From Pseudomonas putida (GTDB taxonomy: Bacteria > Pseudomonadota > Gammaproteobacteria > Pseudomonadales > Pseudomonadaceae): DNA of 64,000 nucleotides. The stretch lies in contig CP047152.1 of the NCBI GenBank assembly GCA_041879295.1, positions 321,501 through 385,500 of the forward strand, given 5' to 3'. The notes below the pieces were generated by a model. That model made no database searches. It saw only the letters and a program-made list of their open reading frames with translations, and was not told the DNA's origin. How positions within the stretch are numbered: the stretch's first letter is position 1; every line of letters begins with the position of its first letter. The position numbers and the translations under genes are program-made. This document shows positions 24,329 to 33,614 of this stretch, piece by piece.

Positions 24329-25276
24329 TTATTGCGTAAGCTTGGCCTTGGCCGCCTCCAGGCCGGGTTTGCCATCAACGGTAGTTACGCCGGCCAGCCA
24401 GGCATCCAGCTTGCCTGGGTTGTCCTTGATCCATTTTCTGGCGGCGGCTTCGGGTTTCATCTTGTCGTCCAGGACATAGCCCATCATGGTGCTTTCATCC
24501 TTGAGCTCGAACGACAGGTTTTTAAGCAGTTGGCCAACGTTGCTGCATTCCTGCGTATACCCCTTGCGGGTGTTGGTCAGCACGGTGGCCTTGCCGAAGT
24601 CGGGGCCGAAGAATTCGTCCCCGCCGGTCAGGTACTGCATCTTGAAGCGAGTGTTCATCGGGTGTGGCTCCCAGCCCAGGAACACCATTGCCTCGCCGCG
24701 TTTCTGCGCGCGATCAACCTGCGACAGCATGCCCGCCTCGCTGGACTGCACGATCTTGAAACCGGCGTCCTTCAAGCCAAAGGCGTTCTTGTCGATCATG
24801 CTCTGGATGGTGCGGTTGCCGTCGTTACCCGGTTCGATGCCGTAGATCTTGCCGTTCAGTTCTTTCTTGAACTTGGGAATGTCGCTGAAATCTTTCAGGC
24901 CCTTGTCATACAGCGCCTGGGGGACTGCCAGGGTGTACTTGGCGTTTTCCAGGTTGGCGCGCACGGTTTCTACCGTGCCGGCGTCGCGGTATTGCTTGAT
25001 GTCGTTCTCCATGGTCGGCATCCAGTTGCCGAGAAACACGTCCAGGTCCTTGCCGGTGGCCAGCGACTTGTAGGTCACCGGTACCGAGATCATGGTGGTG
25101 TGGGTCTTGTAACCCAGTGCTTCGAGCACAACGCTGGTGGTCGCGGTCGTGACTGTGATGTCGGTCCAGCCGACATCGGAGAAGCGTACAGTCTGACACT
25201 GCTCGGGTTCGGCTGCCTGGGCCAGCAATGGCGCGGACAGCAACGCAACCAGCAACAGCGAGGGTGAACCTTTCAT
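24329..25276 (-). CDS. cbcX: Periplasmic binding protein CbcX of the quaternary amine transporter
   Basis: The 315-residue OpuAC-type binding protein has signal peptide MKGSPSLLLVALLSAPLLAQ-A and the family segments VRFSDVGWTDITVTTATTSV, FLGNWMPTMENDI and VFLGWEPHPMNTRF. Aromatic residues in the latter two form the cage for trimethylammonium groups. It is the first gene of the transporter operon, divergent from sdaA. CaiX (32525-33469) is a clear paralogue. Confidence 0.92.
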   Translation of the reverse strand: MKGSPSLLLVALLSAPLLAQAAEPEQCQTVRFSDVGWTDITVTTATTSVVLEALGYKTHTTMISVPVTYKSLATGKDLDVFLGNWMPTMENDIKQYRDAGTVETVRANLENAKYTLAVPQALYDKGLKDFSDIPKFKKELNGKIYGIEPGNDGNRTIQSMIDKNAFGLKDAGFKIVQSSEAGMLSQVDRAQKRGEAMVFLGWEPHPMNTRFKMQYLTGGDEFFGPDFGKATVLTNTRKGYTQECSNVGQLLKNLSFELKDESTMMGYVLDDKMKPEAAARKWIKDNPGKLDAWLAGVTTVDGKPGLEAAKAKLTQ

Positions 25277-25429
25277 GGATGGACTCCTGAGATATTGTCT
25301 TCGGGTTCGCGTGGGTCGCCGGGCTTTCTGAGGGTCCGGTCGACCAGGCCTGCAGAGGGCAGGATGCGTGGCCGTGCTTTACGAGTCGCTTTCGATAATC
25401 CTCCAGCGCCGGGCAATCGCCTACTGGTG

Positions 25430-25478
25430 GGGTCGTATCCAGTACGGAACGGGTCGTATCCAGTATGGGCGATGTCGC
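25430..25478. promoter_or_regulatory. Three tandem half-sites with exact 21-bp period, probable GbdR operator
   Basis: GGTCGT starts at 25431, GGTCGT at 25452 and TGTCGC at 25473, each 21 bp apart. The first two sit in an 18-bp direct repeat (GGGTCGTATCCAGTA-C/T-GG). The array lies between divergent cbcX and sdaA. Two-turn spacing of direct repeats is characteristic of AraC-family regulators; GbdR is encoded two genes away. The rest of 25277-25728 shows no gene. Confidence 0.6.
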
Positions 25479-25728
25479 TTATGGATTTTTCCACCTCCTC
25501 ACACGCATTTTTGCGTCATCAGGCCGCTGGAAAACGGCGTGGTGGGCGCAGTTCCTCGTTAAAAACAGCGCGGCGCTGCTGGACAAAAGTACGTCGGTTG
25601 CAGACGGCGAGGTGGGCGGTAAAAGCCCGATGATGCTGGCATTCAAGGCGGCCCGCTGTTTGAGCCTAGCAGCTACTCCGCCCTGCGCATGGCGCGCAGA
25701 GACAAGCCCAGCAAGAGGTGATTCGACA

Positions 25729-27105
25729 ATGGCCATCAGCGTGTTCGACCTGTTCAAGATCGGTGTCGGGCCCTCCAGCTCCCACACCGTCGGCCCCATG
25801 CGTGCTGGCGCCCTGTTCGTTCAGGGCCTGCGCGAACGCGGCGAGCTGGAACGTGTAAAACGGATCGAAGTGCGCCTGTATGGCTCGCTGTCGGCCACCG
25901 GTATTGGTCATGGCACCGACAACGCCACCATCATGGGCCTGATGGGCGAGTGGCCTGACGCCATTGACCCGACCCAGATCGTGCCGCGTATCGCCGACCT
26001 GCGCGAAACCAACACCCTGCAGCTGGATAGCCGCTTGCCCATCGAGTTCGTCTGGGCCCGCGACATGCTGCTGCTGGACGAGAACCTGCCGTATCACCCC
26101 AACGCCATGACCCTGATTGCCGAAGGCGAGCAGGGCGAGTTGCACCGCGACACCTATTACTCGGTGGGTGGCGGCTTTGTAGTCGATGCAGCCCAAGCCG
26201 CCAGCGGTGTGCTGGATGCTGACCAGACGGTGTTGCCGTACGACTTCAACAGCGCCGCCGAACTGCTGCGCCTGTGCAAGCAAAACGACCTCAGCGTGTC
26301 GCAATTGATGATGGCCAACGAGAAGGTCTGGCGCAGCGAGGAAGACATCCGCGCTGGCCTGCACAAGCTCTGGGAAGCCATGCAGGAATGCGTCAACAAC
26401 GGCCTCAAGTACGAGGGCACGCTACCGGGCGGGCTGAACGTGCGCCGCCGCGCCGCCAAGCTGCACCGCAGCCTGCAGGAAATCGGCAAGCCCAACGTGA
26501 TCGGCTCGACCATGAGCGCCATGGAATGGGTCAACCTGTTCGCCTTGGCGGTCAATGAAGAAAACGCCGCCGGCGGGCGCATGGTGACCGCACCGACCAA
26601 CGGCGCGGCGGGCATCATCCCGGCGGTGCTGCATTACTACATGCGTTTCAGTGATGAGGTTGATGAGTCCAGCGTTGTCGATTACTTCCTGGCCGCCGCC
26701 GCCGTGGGCATCCTGTGCAAGAAGAACGCCTCGATCTCTGGTGCCGAAGTAGGTTGCCAGGGAGAAGTCGGCTCGGCCTGCGCGATGGCCGCAGCAGGCC
26801 TTGCCGAAGTACTCGGCGCCACTCCCGCACAGGTTGAGAACGCCGCTGAAATTGCCCTGGAACATAACCTTGGCCTGACCTGCGACCCGGTTGGCGGGTT
26901 GGTGCAAGTGCCCTGCATCGAGCGCAACGCGATTGCTGCGGTGAAGGCCATCAACGCGGTGCAGATGGCGTTACGCGGTGATGGTGAGCACTTCATTTCC
27001 CTCGATCAGGTAATCCGCACCATGCGCGATACCGGGGCCGATATGCACGACAAGTACAAAGAGACCTCGCGCGGTGGCCTGGCGGTCAGCGCTATCGAGT
27101 GCTGA
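25729..27105 (+). CDS. sdaA: L-serine dehydratase SdaA
   Basis: The 458-residue single-chain iron-sulfur serine deaminase turns serine into pyruvate and ammonia. Fe-S ligands C343, C385 and C396 are all present ([23 protein letters not shown]), as is the opening [20 protein letters not shown]. The ATG at 25729 follows AGAGGTG; the upstream open frame is not protein-like. In this cluster it would remove serine made by GlyA from glycine plus one-carbon units, which completes choline use as carbon source. Confidence 0.96.
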   Translation: MAISVFDLFKIGVGPSSSHTVGPMRAGALFVQGLRERGELERVKRIEVRLYGSLSATGIGHGTDNATIMGLMGEWPDAIDPTQIVPRIADLRETNTLQLDSRLPIEFVWARDMLLLDENLPYHPNAMTLIAEGEQGELHRDTYYSVGGGFVVDAAQAASGVLDADQTVLPYDFNSAAELLRLCKQNDLSVSQLMMANEKVWRSEEDIRAGLHKLWEAMQECVNNGLKYEGTLPGGLNVRRRAAKLHRSLQEIGKPNVIGSTMSAMEWVNLFALAVNEENAAGGRMVTAPTNGAAGIIPAVLHYYMRFSDEVDESSVVDYFLAAAAVGILCKKNASISGAEVGCQGEVGSACAMAAAGLAEVLGATPAQVENAAEIALEHNLGLTCDPVGGLVQVPCIERNAIAAVKAINAVQMALRGDGEHFISLDQVIRTMRDTGADMHDKYKETSRGGLAVSAIEC

Positions 27106-27126
27106 TTTGCTGATCTGACCTCCAGG

Positions 27127-27202
27127 GCGTCTTCGCGGGCAAGCCCGCTCCTACAGGAACTGTGCAAATCCCTGTAGGAGCGGGCTTGCCCGCGAAGAGG
27201 CC
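27127..27202. repeat. REP pair
   Basis: Two inverted REP units (CTTCGCGGGCAAGCCCGCTC and CTGTAGGAGCGGGCTTGCCC) follow sdaA. Confidence 0.9.
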
Positions 27203-27284
27203 CTTGAGGCTGATGCAGGTGCAACACAACCGCCTATGCCTCTTTATGGTGCGGTGATTTGCGGCCCGCCTACCGATCGTCGGA

Positions 27285-27330
27285 TGTCGCGATCAGTGTA
27301 GGCGTTGTCGGTGACACTTAAAGGTGTCGC
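27285..27330 (+). promoter_or_regulatory. TGTCG half-site array upstream of gbdR
   Basis: TGTCGC (27285-27290), TGTCGG (27306-27311, exactly 21 bp later) and TGTCGC (27325-27330, 19 bp later) form a direct-repeat array about 280-320 bases before gbdR. It could be an autoregulatory site or an upstream activator site. Confidence 0.5.
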
Positions 27331-27490
27331 TTCTGGGAAACCCACGCGGCACGTGTCACTAAACTGCTCAACCGTTACAGGCAACGCGCTAGCTCGCCTG
27401 TTTTGGACGACTGGCCAACACGATGCAAGTACTTGAAATGCCCAATAAAGGCGTCGTTTTCAGGTTTTTTTGGATGGCCGTTCAAGTTTA

Positions 27491-27505
27491 GGCACGGCGT
27501 TTGCG
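27491..27505 (+). promoter_or_regulatory. Sigma-54 promoter of gbdR
   Basis: GGCAC-GGCGT-TTGCG fits the -24/-12 pattern with exact spacing and lies about 100 bases before gbdR. My recollection is that gbdR of P. aeruginosa is activated through NtrC/CbrB, which would need such a promoter. Confidence 0.6.
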
Positions 27506-27607
27506 TTGAGATTGGCAAGCCTACCCCCGGAAAATGACCGAGGGGTCATAACAAGAAGTAAGTGCCCGCCTGAGGCACACCCTGCATTTGTGTGAGGAGA
27601 AATCGCG

Positions 27608-28714
27608 ATGACGTCGTACAACTCCGGGAATCCAACCCAGAACCGCACAACACCCCAGTCCATCGGGTTTCTTCTATTGGACAATTTCACCCTGATTTCC
27701 CTGGCATCGGCGGTCGAGCCGCTGCGCATGGCCAACCAGCTGTCTGGCCGTGAGCTGTATCGGTGGCACACGCTGACGATCGATGGCGGTCAGGTGTGGG
27801 CCAGCGATGGTCTGCAAATCACACCGGATGCGGCAATCAGCAATGCTCCGCCCATCGACACCGTGATTGTCTGTGGTGGTGTTGGCATCCAGCGTTCCGT
27901 CACCCGTGAACACGTCACCTGGTTGCAAGCCCAGGCCCGTCAGTCGCGCAGGTTGGGTGCCGTGTGCACCGGCAGTTGGGCACTGGCCTGCGCTGGCCTG
28001 CTCGACGGCTTCGATTGCAGCGTGCACTGGGAATGCCTGGCCGCAATGCAGGAAGCCTTCCCGCGGGTGAACATGAGCACCCGCCTGTTCACCCTTGACC
28101 GCAACCGCTTCACCAGCTCCGGTGGTACCGCGCCGCTGGACATGATGCTGCACCTGATCAGCCGTGATCACGGCCGTGAGCTGTCGGCGGCGATTTCCGA
28201 GATGTTCGTCTACGAGCGTATTCGCAACGAGCAGGACCACCAGCGTGTGCCGCTCAAACACATGCTTGGCACCAACCAGCCGAAGTTGCAGGAAATCGTC
28301 GCGTTGATGGAGGCCAATCTGGAGGAGCCGATCGACCTGGACGAACTGGCGGTGTATGTATCGGTTTCGCGACGCCAGCTTGAGCGCCTGTTCCAGAAGT
28401 ACCTGCACTGCTCGCCGTCGCGCTACTACCTGAAGTTGCGCCTGATCCGTGCGCGGCAGCTGCTGAAGCAGACGCCAATGTCGATCATCGAAGTGGCATC
28501 GGTGTGCGGATTCGTGTCGACCCCGCACTTCTCCAAGTGCTATCGCGAGTACTTTGGCATTCCGCCGCGTGACGAGCGCGTGGGCTCCAACACCGCGCAG
28601 CAGGTGGCCATGATGCCGATTCCGCAGGCCATGACCCTGTCGCCGCACAGCGGGCCGATGGCGGCCCTTAGCCAGGCGCGCAACGAGTCGACATTTGCCA
28701 GTGTAAGGCTCTGA
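27608..28714 (+). CDS. gbdR: Transcriptional activator GbdR (AraC/GlxA family)
   Basis: This 368-residue regulator of glycine betaine and dimethylglycine catabolism has an N-terminal class I amidotransferase-like sensor domain (IGFLLLDNFTLISLASAVEP; GAVCTGSWALACAGLL) and a C-terminal AraC domain with two helix-turn-helix units (DELAVYVSVSRRQLERLFQK and EVASVCGFVSTPHFSKCYRE, about residues 240-325). A long variable tail follows. It probably binds the TGTCGC-type half-sites described here and turns on gbc, dgc, sox and cbc genes in response to betaine. Confidence 0.94.
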   Translation: MTSYNSGNPTQNRTTPQSIGFLLLDNFTLISLASAVEPLRMANQLSGRELYRWHTLTIDGGQVWASDGLQITPDAAISNAPPIDTVIVCGGVGIQRSVTREHVTWLQAQARQSRRLGAVCTGSWALACAGLLDGFDCSVHWECLAAMQEAFPRVNMSTRLFTLDRNRFTSSGGTAPLDMMLHLISRDHGRELSAAISEMFVYERIRNEQDHQRVPLKHMLGTNQPKLQEIVALMEANLEEPIDLDELAVYVSVSRRQLERLFQKYLHCSPSRYYLKLRLIRARQLLKQTPMSIIEVASVCGFVSTPHFSKCYREYFGIPPRDERVGSNTAQQVAMMPIPQAMTLSPHSGPMAALSQARNESTFASVRL

Positions 28715-28720
28715 GACCGC

Positions 28721-28821
28721 GCCGGCCTCTTCGCGGGCACGCCCGCTCCCACAGGTCACACCCGCTGAGCTTGAGCCAGCGGTGACCTGTGGGGGCGGGC
28801 ATGTTCCGCGAAGAGGCCGGT
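28721..28821. repeat. REP pair
   Basis: Two inverted REP units enclose a smaller palindrome (CACCCGCTGAGC / GCCAGCGGTG) between gbdR and a convergent gene. Confidence 0.9.
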
Positions 28822-28835
28822 CCTGGGTAAATGAA

Positions 28836-29093
28836 TTACGCGCGTTTGTTGAACTGCGCCAATGCCGGCAACAGTTGCTTGTCGATGGCCTGGCGCACCG
28901 CAGGTAGGATCGTCGCACTACCGGTGTACATCTGCTCCACCATCCCCTTCAGCGCTCGCGCATTGGGCTCGTTCAGCCCGCGAACCACCGCTTCACAAGC
29001 CTGTTCGGCACTGGCTCCGGCAGGAATATCGAAACCGCGCGCGCGCAAGTGGCCGGCGAGGTCGTCCTGATCAATCAAATCCGCATGCATCAT
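28836..29093 (-). CDS. Small conserved hypothetical protein of the carnitine/betaine cluster
   Basis: The 85-residue soluble protein (MMHADLIDQDDLAGHLRARG; VVRGLNEPNARALKGMVEQM) is mainly helical with no recognisable domain. Start at the double ATG (29093/29090) with AAAGGGA upstream; the open frame above has no similar quality. It stands between gbdR and the carnitine operon, single and convergent with gbdR. I do not know a function. Confidence 0.7.
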   Translation of the reverse strand: MMHADLIDQDDLAGHLRARGFDIPAGASAEQACEAVVRGLNEPNARALKGMVEQMYTGSATILPAVRQAIDKQLLPALAQFNKRA

Positions 29094-29109
29094 GGCTGTT
29101 GTCCCTTTT

Positions 29110-29358
29110 ATCGCTAAGAGAGTGCTGCTGTGATTTACGACCGATTCTGTGACGTGCGCGACAGCCTCGCAAGGACAGAATGTCGCCATGGCTGCTTTGG
29201 CTAAGAACAGGTCGTTTACGACTAAATCCCCTACCAGGCAAGCACGCACACTGAAGCCATTCACGGTACAGAGGGTTTGGTCACCCTCGCTCACGCACAG
29301 TGGATGTTGCTCGCTCTTGGCCCCGGTAGCTCACGGCTTTCCGGGGTTATTTTTTTTG
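29110..29358 (+). ncRNA. Candidate small RNA ending in an orphan terminator
   Basis: No gene on the plus strand lies between gbdR (ends 28714) and this point, and gbdR is shielded by a REP pair. Yet a strong plus-strand terminator stands at 29321-29358. An unannotated transcript starting somewhere after 29100 would explain it. The start given here is only a guess; no clear promoter was seen. Confidence 0.3.
29321..29358 (+). terminator. Strong Rho-independent terminator without an obvious gene
   Basis: CCCCGG (29321-29326) pairs with CCGGGG (29341-29346), with TTATTTTTTTT following. The U-run direction is plus strand. Confidence 0.8.
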
Positions 29359-29432
29359 CAACTGTTATTTATATTGGTTTTTGGGAATCGATGTCCGTGG
29401 ACGAGTAAGGCTCCGATATCTGGAGCATGAAC

Positions 29433-29684
29433 ATGGACCGGGAAAAATTAAAGTTTGGCTTGTTAGGTGCTGTGTTTATTTTTGCAGGGTGTACAGCCTC
29501 GGAGCATTCGAATTATCTCGAAGGTTTAGCCGGCACGCTATTTCAGATTAAATCTGATCAGCGCCGTGAAGCACTTGAAAGTGTTAGCAAGGATAATTAT
29601 GTCGATCCCGTGCGGGCTGAGGTAAAGACTTCGACAGTGGATTACCCCGAGCAAGTTATGTCCGTCAACATTTTTACATGGTAA
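29433..29684 (+). CDS. Small low-GC lipoprotein
   Basis: The 83-residue product starts MDREKLKFGLLGAVFIFAGC, a signal peptide with lipobox FAGC, followed by a polar domain (SDQRREALESVSKDNYVDPV). The ATG at 29433 suits the GGAG at 29421 better than the ATG at 29427. Base composition is clearly lower in GC than the neighbours, which suggests transfer. No family recognised. Bases 29685-29903 after it hold nothing convincing. Confidence 0.6.
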   Translation: MDREKLKFGLLGAVFIFAGCTASEHSNYLEGLAGTLFQIKSDQRREALESVSKDNYVDPVRAEVKTSTVDYPEQVMSVNIFTW

Positions 29685-29903
29685 AGAGCTGTTAGGCGGA
29701 AAAATAACTTTTCTGGGGCATAACCACGGATGTACATTTTGGCGGTGGTAAACCAGAAGTGTTCAGATTTACAAGAAGACTGACCGGGCCAGTATATAGA
29801 GCGTTCGCTATGGTTGTCCGCTTCTGTACTGTCTGATTGTTGCGAGTGAAGGCGCCAGGGTGCTTCGTATCTATGGAGACCTTGGCGCCGGCTCCCTGGT
29901 CAT

Positions 29904-30374
29904 TCAAGAAGGAAGTTTTAAGGTGCGCCCGATGTATTGCGGCGCCGGCGCCCCCTCCTGTTGCTCTGCCAAGTGGTTCAATTGGTAAACAGTGGTGTGC
30001 CCAAAAGGCGCTGACTGCGGCCCCGCCAGGTCCACGTGCAGTAACATCTGCTCGCTAGCCGCCAGGACGTCGTCGAACCCTGCCCGGTGCAGGCTGTGAT
30101 ACACGTGAAGACGCTTGTGGTCGAACCCGATGATCTGCGTCTGCACCCACACCTCGGTGCCCAGCTTCACCTCGTGCAGATAATTGATGTGCGCCTCCAG
30201 CGTGAACAGCGAATTTCCGCTTTGCCCACGGCTGTCGGCGTCCAGGCCAATGCGCTCCATCAGGGCGTCGGTCGCGTAGCTGAAGATCAGCAGGTAGAAG
30301 GCATCGCGCAGGTGCCCGTTGTAATCGACCCAGTCCTCCTGGACCGTGGTGCGGTAAGTGATCAAAGCAGGCAT
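29904..30374 (-). CDS. cdhB: Betainyl-CoA thioesterase CdhB (hot-dog fold)
   Basis: The 156-residue 4HBT-type thioesterase has the catalytic region VQEDWVDYNGHLRDAFYLLI with Asp in DYNGH. It hydrolyses betainyl-CoA to glycine betaine and CoA, the last step in turning carnitine into betaine. It is the last gene of caiX-cdhC-cdhA-cdhB, starting 10 bases after cdhA. Confidence 0.9.
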   Translation of the reverse strand: MPALITYRTTVQEDWVDYNGHLRDAFYLLIFSYATDALMERIGLDADSRGQSGNSLFTLEAHINYLHEVKLGTEVWVQTQIIGFDHKRLHVYHSLHRAGFDDVLAASEQMLLHVDLAGPQSAPFGHTTVYQLNHLAEQQEGAPAPQYIGRTLKLPS

Positions 30375-30384
30375 CTTGGTCTCC

Positions 30385-31350
30385 TTAATCGCCGAACGAC
30401 ATGCCGTGGCTGGCCTTGCTGGACTTCACCGCTTCCAGTACCGCCAGCAAGGTGTCGTCACGGTAGCGCTCCAGTGCAGCGATGCTGCGCTCGCCCTGTT
30501 GCTCAGCGGTGCCGCTCACCACATCGTCGATCAGCTTGTCGGTCAGTTCCGGTGCTGGCAGGTACGTCCAGGGCAGCTTCAGGGCAGGGCCGAACTGTGA
30601 CATGAAGTGGCGCATGCCGGCATCGCCACCGGCCAGGGTATAGGTCAGAAACGTGCCCATGAACGACCAGCGCAAGCCTGCGCCGAAACGGATCGCGTCG
30701 TCGATTTCGCCCGTGGTGGCAACCCCGTCGTTGACCAGGTGCAGAGCCTCGCGCCATAGCGCCTCGAGCAGGCGGTCGGCGATGAAGCCTGGCACTTCCT
30801 TGCGCACATGCAGCGGGCGCATGCCGAGTGCGGTGTAGATGGTTTTGGCAGCTTCAATGGCCTCGGGTGAGGTGCGGCTGCCGCCGACGATCTCGACCAG
30901 CGGCAGCAGGTACACCGGGTTGAACGGGTGGCCGACGACGCAGCGTTCAGGGTGAGTGGACGACTCGTAGAACTCGCTGGGCAGCAGGCCCGAAGTGCTT
31001 GAACCGATGATTGCGTCAGGCTTGGCTGCGGCGCTGATTTTGGCGTGCAGGTCGAGCTTGAGGTCCAGGCGCTCTGGTGCGCTTTCCTGGATGAAATCGG
31101 CGTTACGTACGCATTCCTCGATGGTCGCCACGAACTTCAGGCGGTCTTGCGATGCGCCGGGTGCCAGGCCCTGTTTTTCTAGCGCCGGCCAGGCGTTGGC
31201 GATCCGTTTGCGCAGTGCCTGTTCGGCGCCGGGCGCCGGGTCCCAGGCCACCACGTCCAGGCCGTGGGCCAGGGCGCGGGCAACCCAGCCGCTGCCGATC
31301 ACGCCGCTACCCAGGGCGGCGAAGGTTTTGATTTCAGTGATAAAGGGCAT
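30385..31350 (-). CDS. cdhA: L-carnitine 3-dehydrogenase CdhA
   Basis: The 321-residue enzyme of the 3-hydroxyacyl-CoA dehydrogenase fold oxidises carnitine to 3-dehydrocarnitine with NAD. The nucleotide motif GSGVIGSGW is at residues 14-22. [17 protein letters not shown] carries the catalytic His and the C-terminal domain starts near [20 protein letters not shown]. Its neighbours are the next two enzymes of the pathway. Confidence 0.93.
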   Translation of the reverse strand: MPFITEIKTFAALGSGVIGSGWVARALAHGLDVVAWDPAPGAEQALRKRIANAWPALEKQGLAPGASQDRLKFVATIEECVRNADFIQESAPERLDLKLDLHAKISAAAKPDAIIGSSTSGLLPSEFYESSTHPERCVVGHPFNPVYLLPLVEIVGGSRTSPEAIEAAKTIYTALGMRPLHVRKEVPGFIADRLLEALWREALHLVNDGVATTGEIDDAIRFGAGLRWSFMGTFLTYTLAGGDAGMRHFMSQFGPALKLPWTYLPAPELTDKLIDDVVSGTAEQQGERSIAALERYRDDTLLAVLEAVKSSKASHGMSFGD

Positions 31351-31396
31351 AGCTAGTCCTCAGGGTAAAACACAGTCATCAGGGTTACTGCCTAAC

Positions 31397-31486
31397 CCTG
31401 TGGGAGCGGGCATGCCCGCGAACACCGGCGCGGCCGGTGCCATCCATCGCGTTGCCTGCTTCACGGGCACGCCCGCTCCCACAGGG
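31397..31486. repeat. REP pair
   Basis: Two inverted REP units lie between cdhA and cdhC, that is, inside the carnitine operon. Confidence 0.9.
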
Positions 31487-31516
31487 TCTTCGGTGCATTT
31501 GCGATCGTTGAAAGGA

Positions 31517-32401
31517 TCAGCAGCGCTTGAGGTTCATTTTTTCTCGGCCTTCTGCCGGGCTGAGCACGCGGCCACCCATGCGGGTGATGATCTCGCTTGC
31601 GCGTTCCACCAGTTGGCCATTGCTGGCCAGCACGCCACGGTCCAGATACAGGTTGTCCTCCAGACCTACCCGCACATTGCCGCCGAGCAACACAGCCTGA
31701 GCAGCCATAGGCATCTGCATGCGGCCGATGCCGAAGCCGGCCCAGGTGACGTTGGCTGGCAGGTTGTCGACCATGGCCTTCATGGTGGTGGTGTCGGCCG
31801 GTGCGCCCCACGGGATGCCCAGGCACAGCTGGAACAACGGGTCTTCGAGCAGGCCTTCCTTCATCATTTGCTTGGCGAACCACAGGTGGCCGGTGTCGAA
31901 GATTTCCAGCTCGGCCTTCACCCCCAGCTCGGTGATGCGCTTGGCGCCGGCGCGCAGTTGGGCCGGGGTGGACACATAGATCGAGTTGCCGTCACCAAAG
32001 TTGAGGGTGCCGCAATCGAGGGTGCAGATTTCCGGCAACAGTGCTTCGACATGGGCCAGGCGCTCCAGCGGGCCGATCAGGTCGGTGCCCGGGCCGAACT
32101 CCAGCGGCGTTTCACCCGGGCCGATTTCCAGGTCGCCGCCCATGCCGGCGGTGAGGTTGACGATGATGTCCACGTCAGCTTCGCGGATGCGTTCCATGAC
32201 TTCGCGGTAGAGGTTTACATCACGGCTGAAACGGCCGGTCTGCGGGTCGCGGACGTGGCAGTGGACCACGGTGGCACCTGCTTTGGCGGCTTCCACGGCG
32301 GATTCGGCGATCTGTTTGGGCGTGACCGGGACCAGGTGGCTTTTCGAGGCGGTGTCGCCTGCGCCGGTGAGGGCACAGGTGATTATGACGTCGTGGTTCA
32401 T
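31517..32401 (-). CDS. cdhC: 3-Dehydrocarnitine:acetyl-CoA trimethylamine transferase CdhC (BKACE family)
   Basis: The 294-residue BKACE (DUF849) enzyme converts dehydrocarnitine and acetyl-CoA into betainyl-CoA and acetoacetate. The zinc ligands His47 and His49 lie in [14 protein letters not shown], and the barrel motif [14 protein letters not shown] is present. It is flanked by cdhA and the caiX binding protein. Confidence 0.93.
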   Translation of the reverse strand: MNHDVIITCALTGAGDTASKSHLVPVTPKQIAESAVEAAKAGATVVHCHVRDPQTGRFSRDVNLYREVMERIREADVDIIVNLTAGMGGDLEIGPGETPLEFGPGTDLIGPLERLAHVEALLPEICTLDCGTLNFGDGNSIYVSTPAQLRAGAKRITELGVKAELEIFDTGHLWFAKQMMKEGLLEDPLFQLCLGIPWGAPADTTTMKAMVDNLPANVTWAGFGIGRMQMPMAAQAVLLGGNVRVGLEDNLYLDRGVLASNGQLVERASEIITRMGGRVLSPAEGREKMNLKRC

Positions 32402-32428
32402 GGTGCAGTTCCTTGTGATGTCGGTGTT

Positions 32429-32522
32429 GGCTTTTTCGCGGGCATGCCCGCTCCCACAGGATCAATGTGATCCCGAGTGTGGCGCTGTACCTGTGGGAGC
32501 GGGCGTGCCCGCGAAAGGGCCC
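32429..32522. repeat. REP pair
   Basis: Two inverted REP units lie between cdhC and caiX in the same operon. Confidence 0.9.
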
Positions 32523-32524
32523 TG

Positions 32525-33469
32525 TCAGTTGGCGGTAAGCTTGAGGTTGTCCGCAGCCGGCTTGCCATCGAAGGTGGTCACACCCTCAAGCCAGCGCGCC
32601 TTGTCATCGGGGTGGTCCTTGAGCCACTGGCGGGCTGATTCCAGCGCGTCCTTGTGGTCGAGCAGTGGCTGCATCATGCGGCTCTCGTCCTCGGCGCTGA
32701 ACTTAAGGTTGGCCAGCAGGCGGTGGGCATTGGGGCAGCGTTCGGCGTAGTCCGGCGCCGTCACTGTCCACACCGTCGCACGGCCTTCGTCAGGGCCGAG
32801 CGCATCCCGGCTGTCACCTAGGTAGGCCATGTCGATGTTCACGTTCATCGGGTGCGGCGCCCAGCCGAAGAACACCACGGCCTCCTTGCGCCGCACCGCG
32901 CGGTCGACGGCGGCGAGCATGCCGGCCTCGCTGGACTCGACCAGCTGGAACTTGCCCAGGTCGAACTGGTTCTTGGTGATCATTGCCTTGATCTGGGTGT
33001 TGGCGCCGGAACCCGGTTCAATGCCATAGATCTTGCCGCCCAGCTCTTTCTCGAACTTGTGGATGTCGGCGAAGGTCTTCAGGCCCTTGTCGTAGAGGTA
33101 TTTCGGCACGGCCAAGGTGGCGCGCGCGTCTTCCAGGCTTGGCTTGTCCAGCACTTTGACCTGGTTGGCATCGATGAACGGGGTAATGGTCTGAGTCATG
33201 ATCGGGTTCCAGTACCCCAGGAACATGTCCAGGCGCTTGTCGCGGATGCCGGCGAAGATGATCTGTTGCGAGGCACTGGTCTGTTTGGTCTGGTACCCCA
33301 GGCCGTCGAGCAGCACCTGGGCCATGGCGCTGGTGGCAATGACGTCGGTCCAGTTGACCACACCAAGGCGCACGTTTTTGCAGACGGCGGGCTCGGCGGC
33401 GAAAAGCGGGGTGGCAACGATGCTGCTCAGGGCAAGTGACAACAGGCTGCGGCGGATCAAGCTGTGCAT
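32525..33469 (-). CDS. caiX: Carnitine-binding periplasmic protein CaiX
   Basis: The 314-residue OpuAC-type binding protein starts MHSLIRRSLLSLALSSIVAT-PLFAA. It is parallel to CbcX in sequence (GVVNWTDVIATSAMAQVLLD, FLGYWNPIMTQT, VVFFGWAPHPMNVN). No permease or ATPase is encoded nearby, so it should use CbcWV as core, as known for CaiX. It opens the carnitine operon, divergent from cdhR. Confidence 0.92.
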   Translation of the reverse strand: MHSLIRRSLLSLALSSIVATPLFAAEPAVCKNVRLGVVNWTDVIATSAMAQVLLDGLGYQTKQTSASQQIIFAGIRDKRLDMFLGYWNPIMTQTITPFIDANQVKVLDKPSLEDARATLAVPKYLYDKGLKTFADIHKFEKELGGKIYGIEPGSGANTQIKAMITKNQFDLGKFQLVESSEAGMLAAVDRAVRRKEAVVFFGWAPHPMNVNIDMAYLGDSRDALGPDEGRATVWTVTAPDYAERCPNAHRLLANLKFSAEDESRMMQPLLDHKDALESARQWLKDHPDDKARWLEGVTTFDGKPAADNLKLTAN

Positions 33470-33531
33470 GGTGGCTCTCCATCGGCAGTGCGTATTGTTA
33501 TTGAGGGCGGCCTCTGCGGACCGTGTGAATA

Positions 33532-33573
33532 CGCTACGCTGGCGCTACCTTGCCCAAGCGCACGCTAGCGACA
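33532..33573. promoter_or_regulatory. Possible CdhR operator between caiX and cdhR
   Basis: CGCTA occurs at 33532, 33543 and 33564; the last two are exactly 21 bp apart, and GCGACA (33568-33573) is TGTCGC on the other strand. Direct repeats with two-turn spacing in the divergent region fit an AraC-family regulator such as CdhR. Confidence 0.4.
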
Positions 33574-33614
33574 GGAATTAGCACCTGGGCGACCAGTTTT
33601 CTGTGGAGGAGGGG

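Noticed and set aside
29692..29907. Minus-strand ORF of 71 codons after the low-GC lipoprotein
   Set aside because: No ribosome-binding site, signal or family resemblance.
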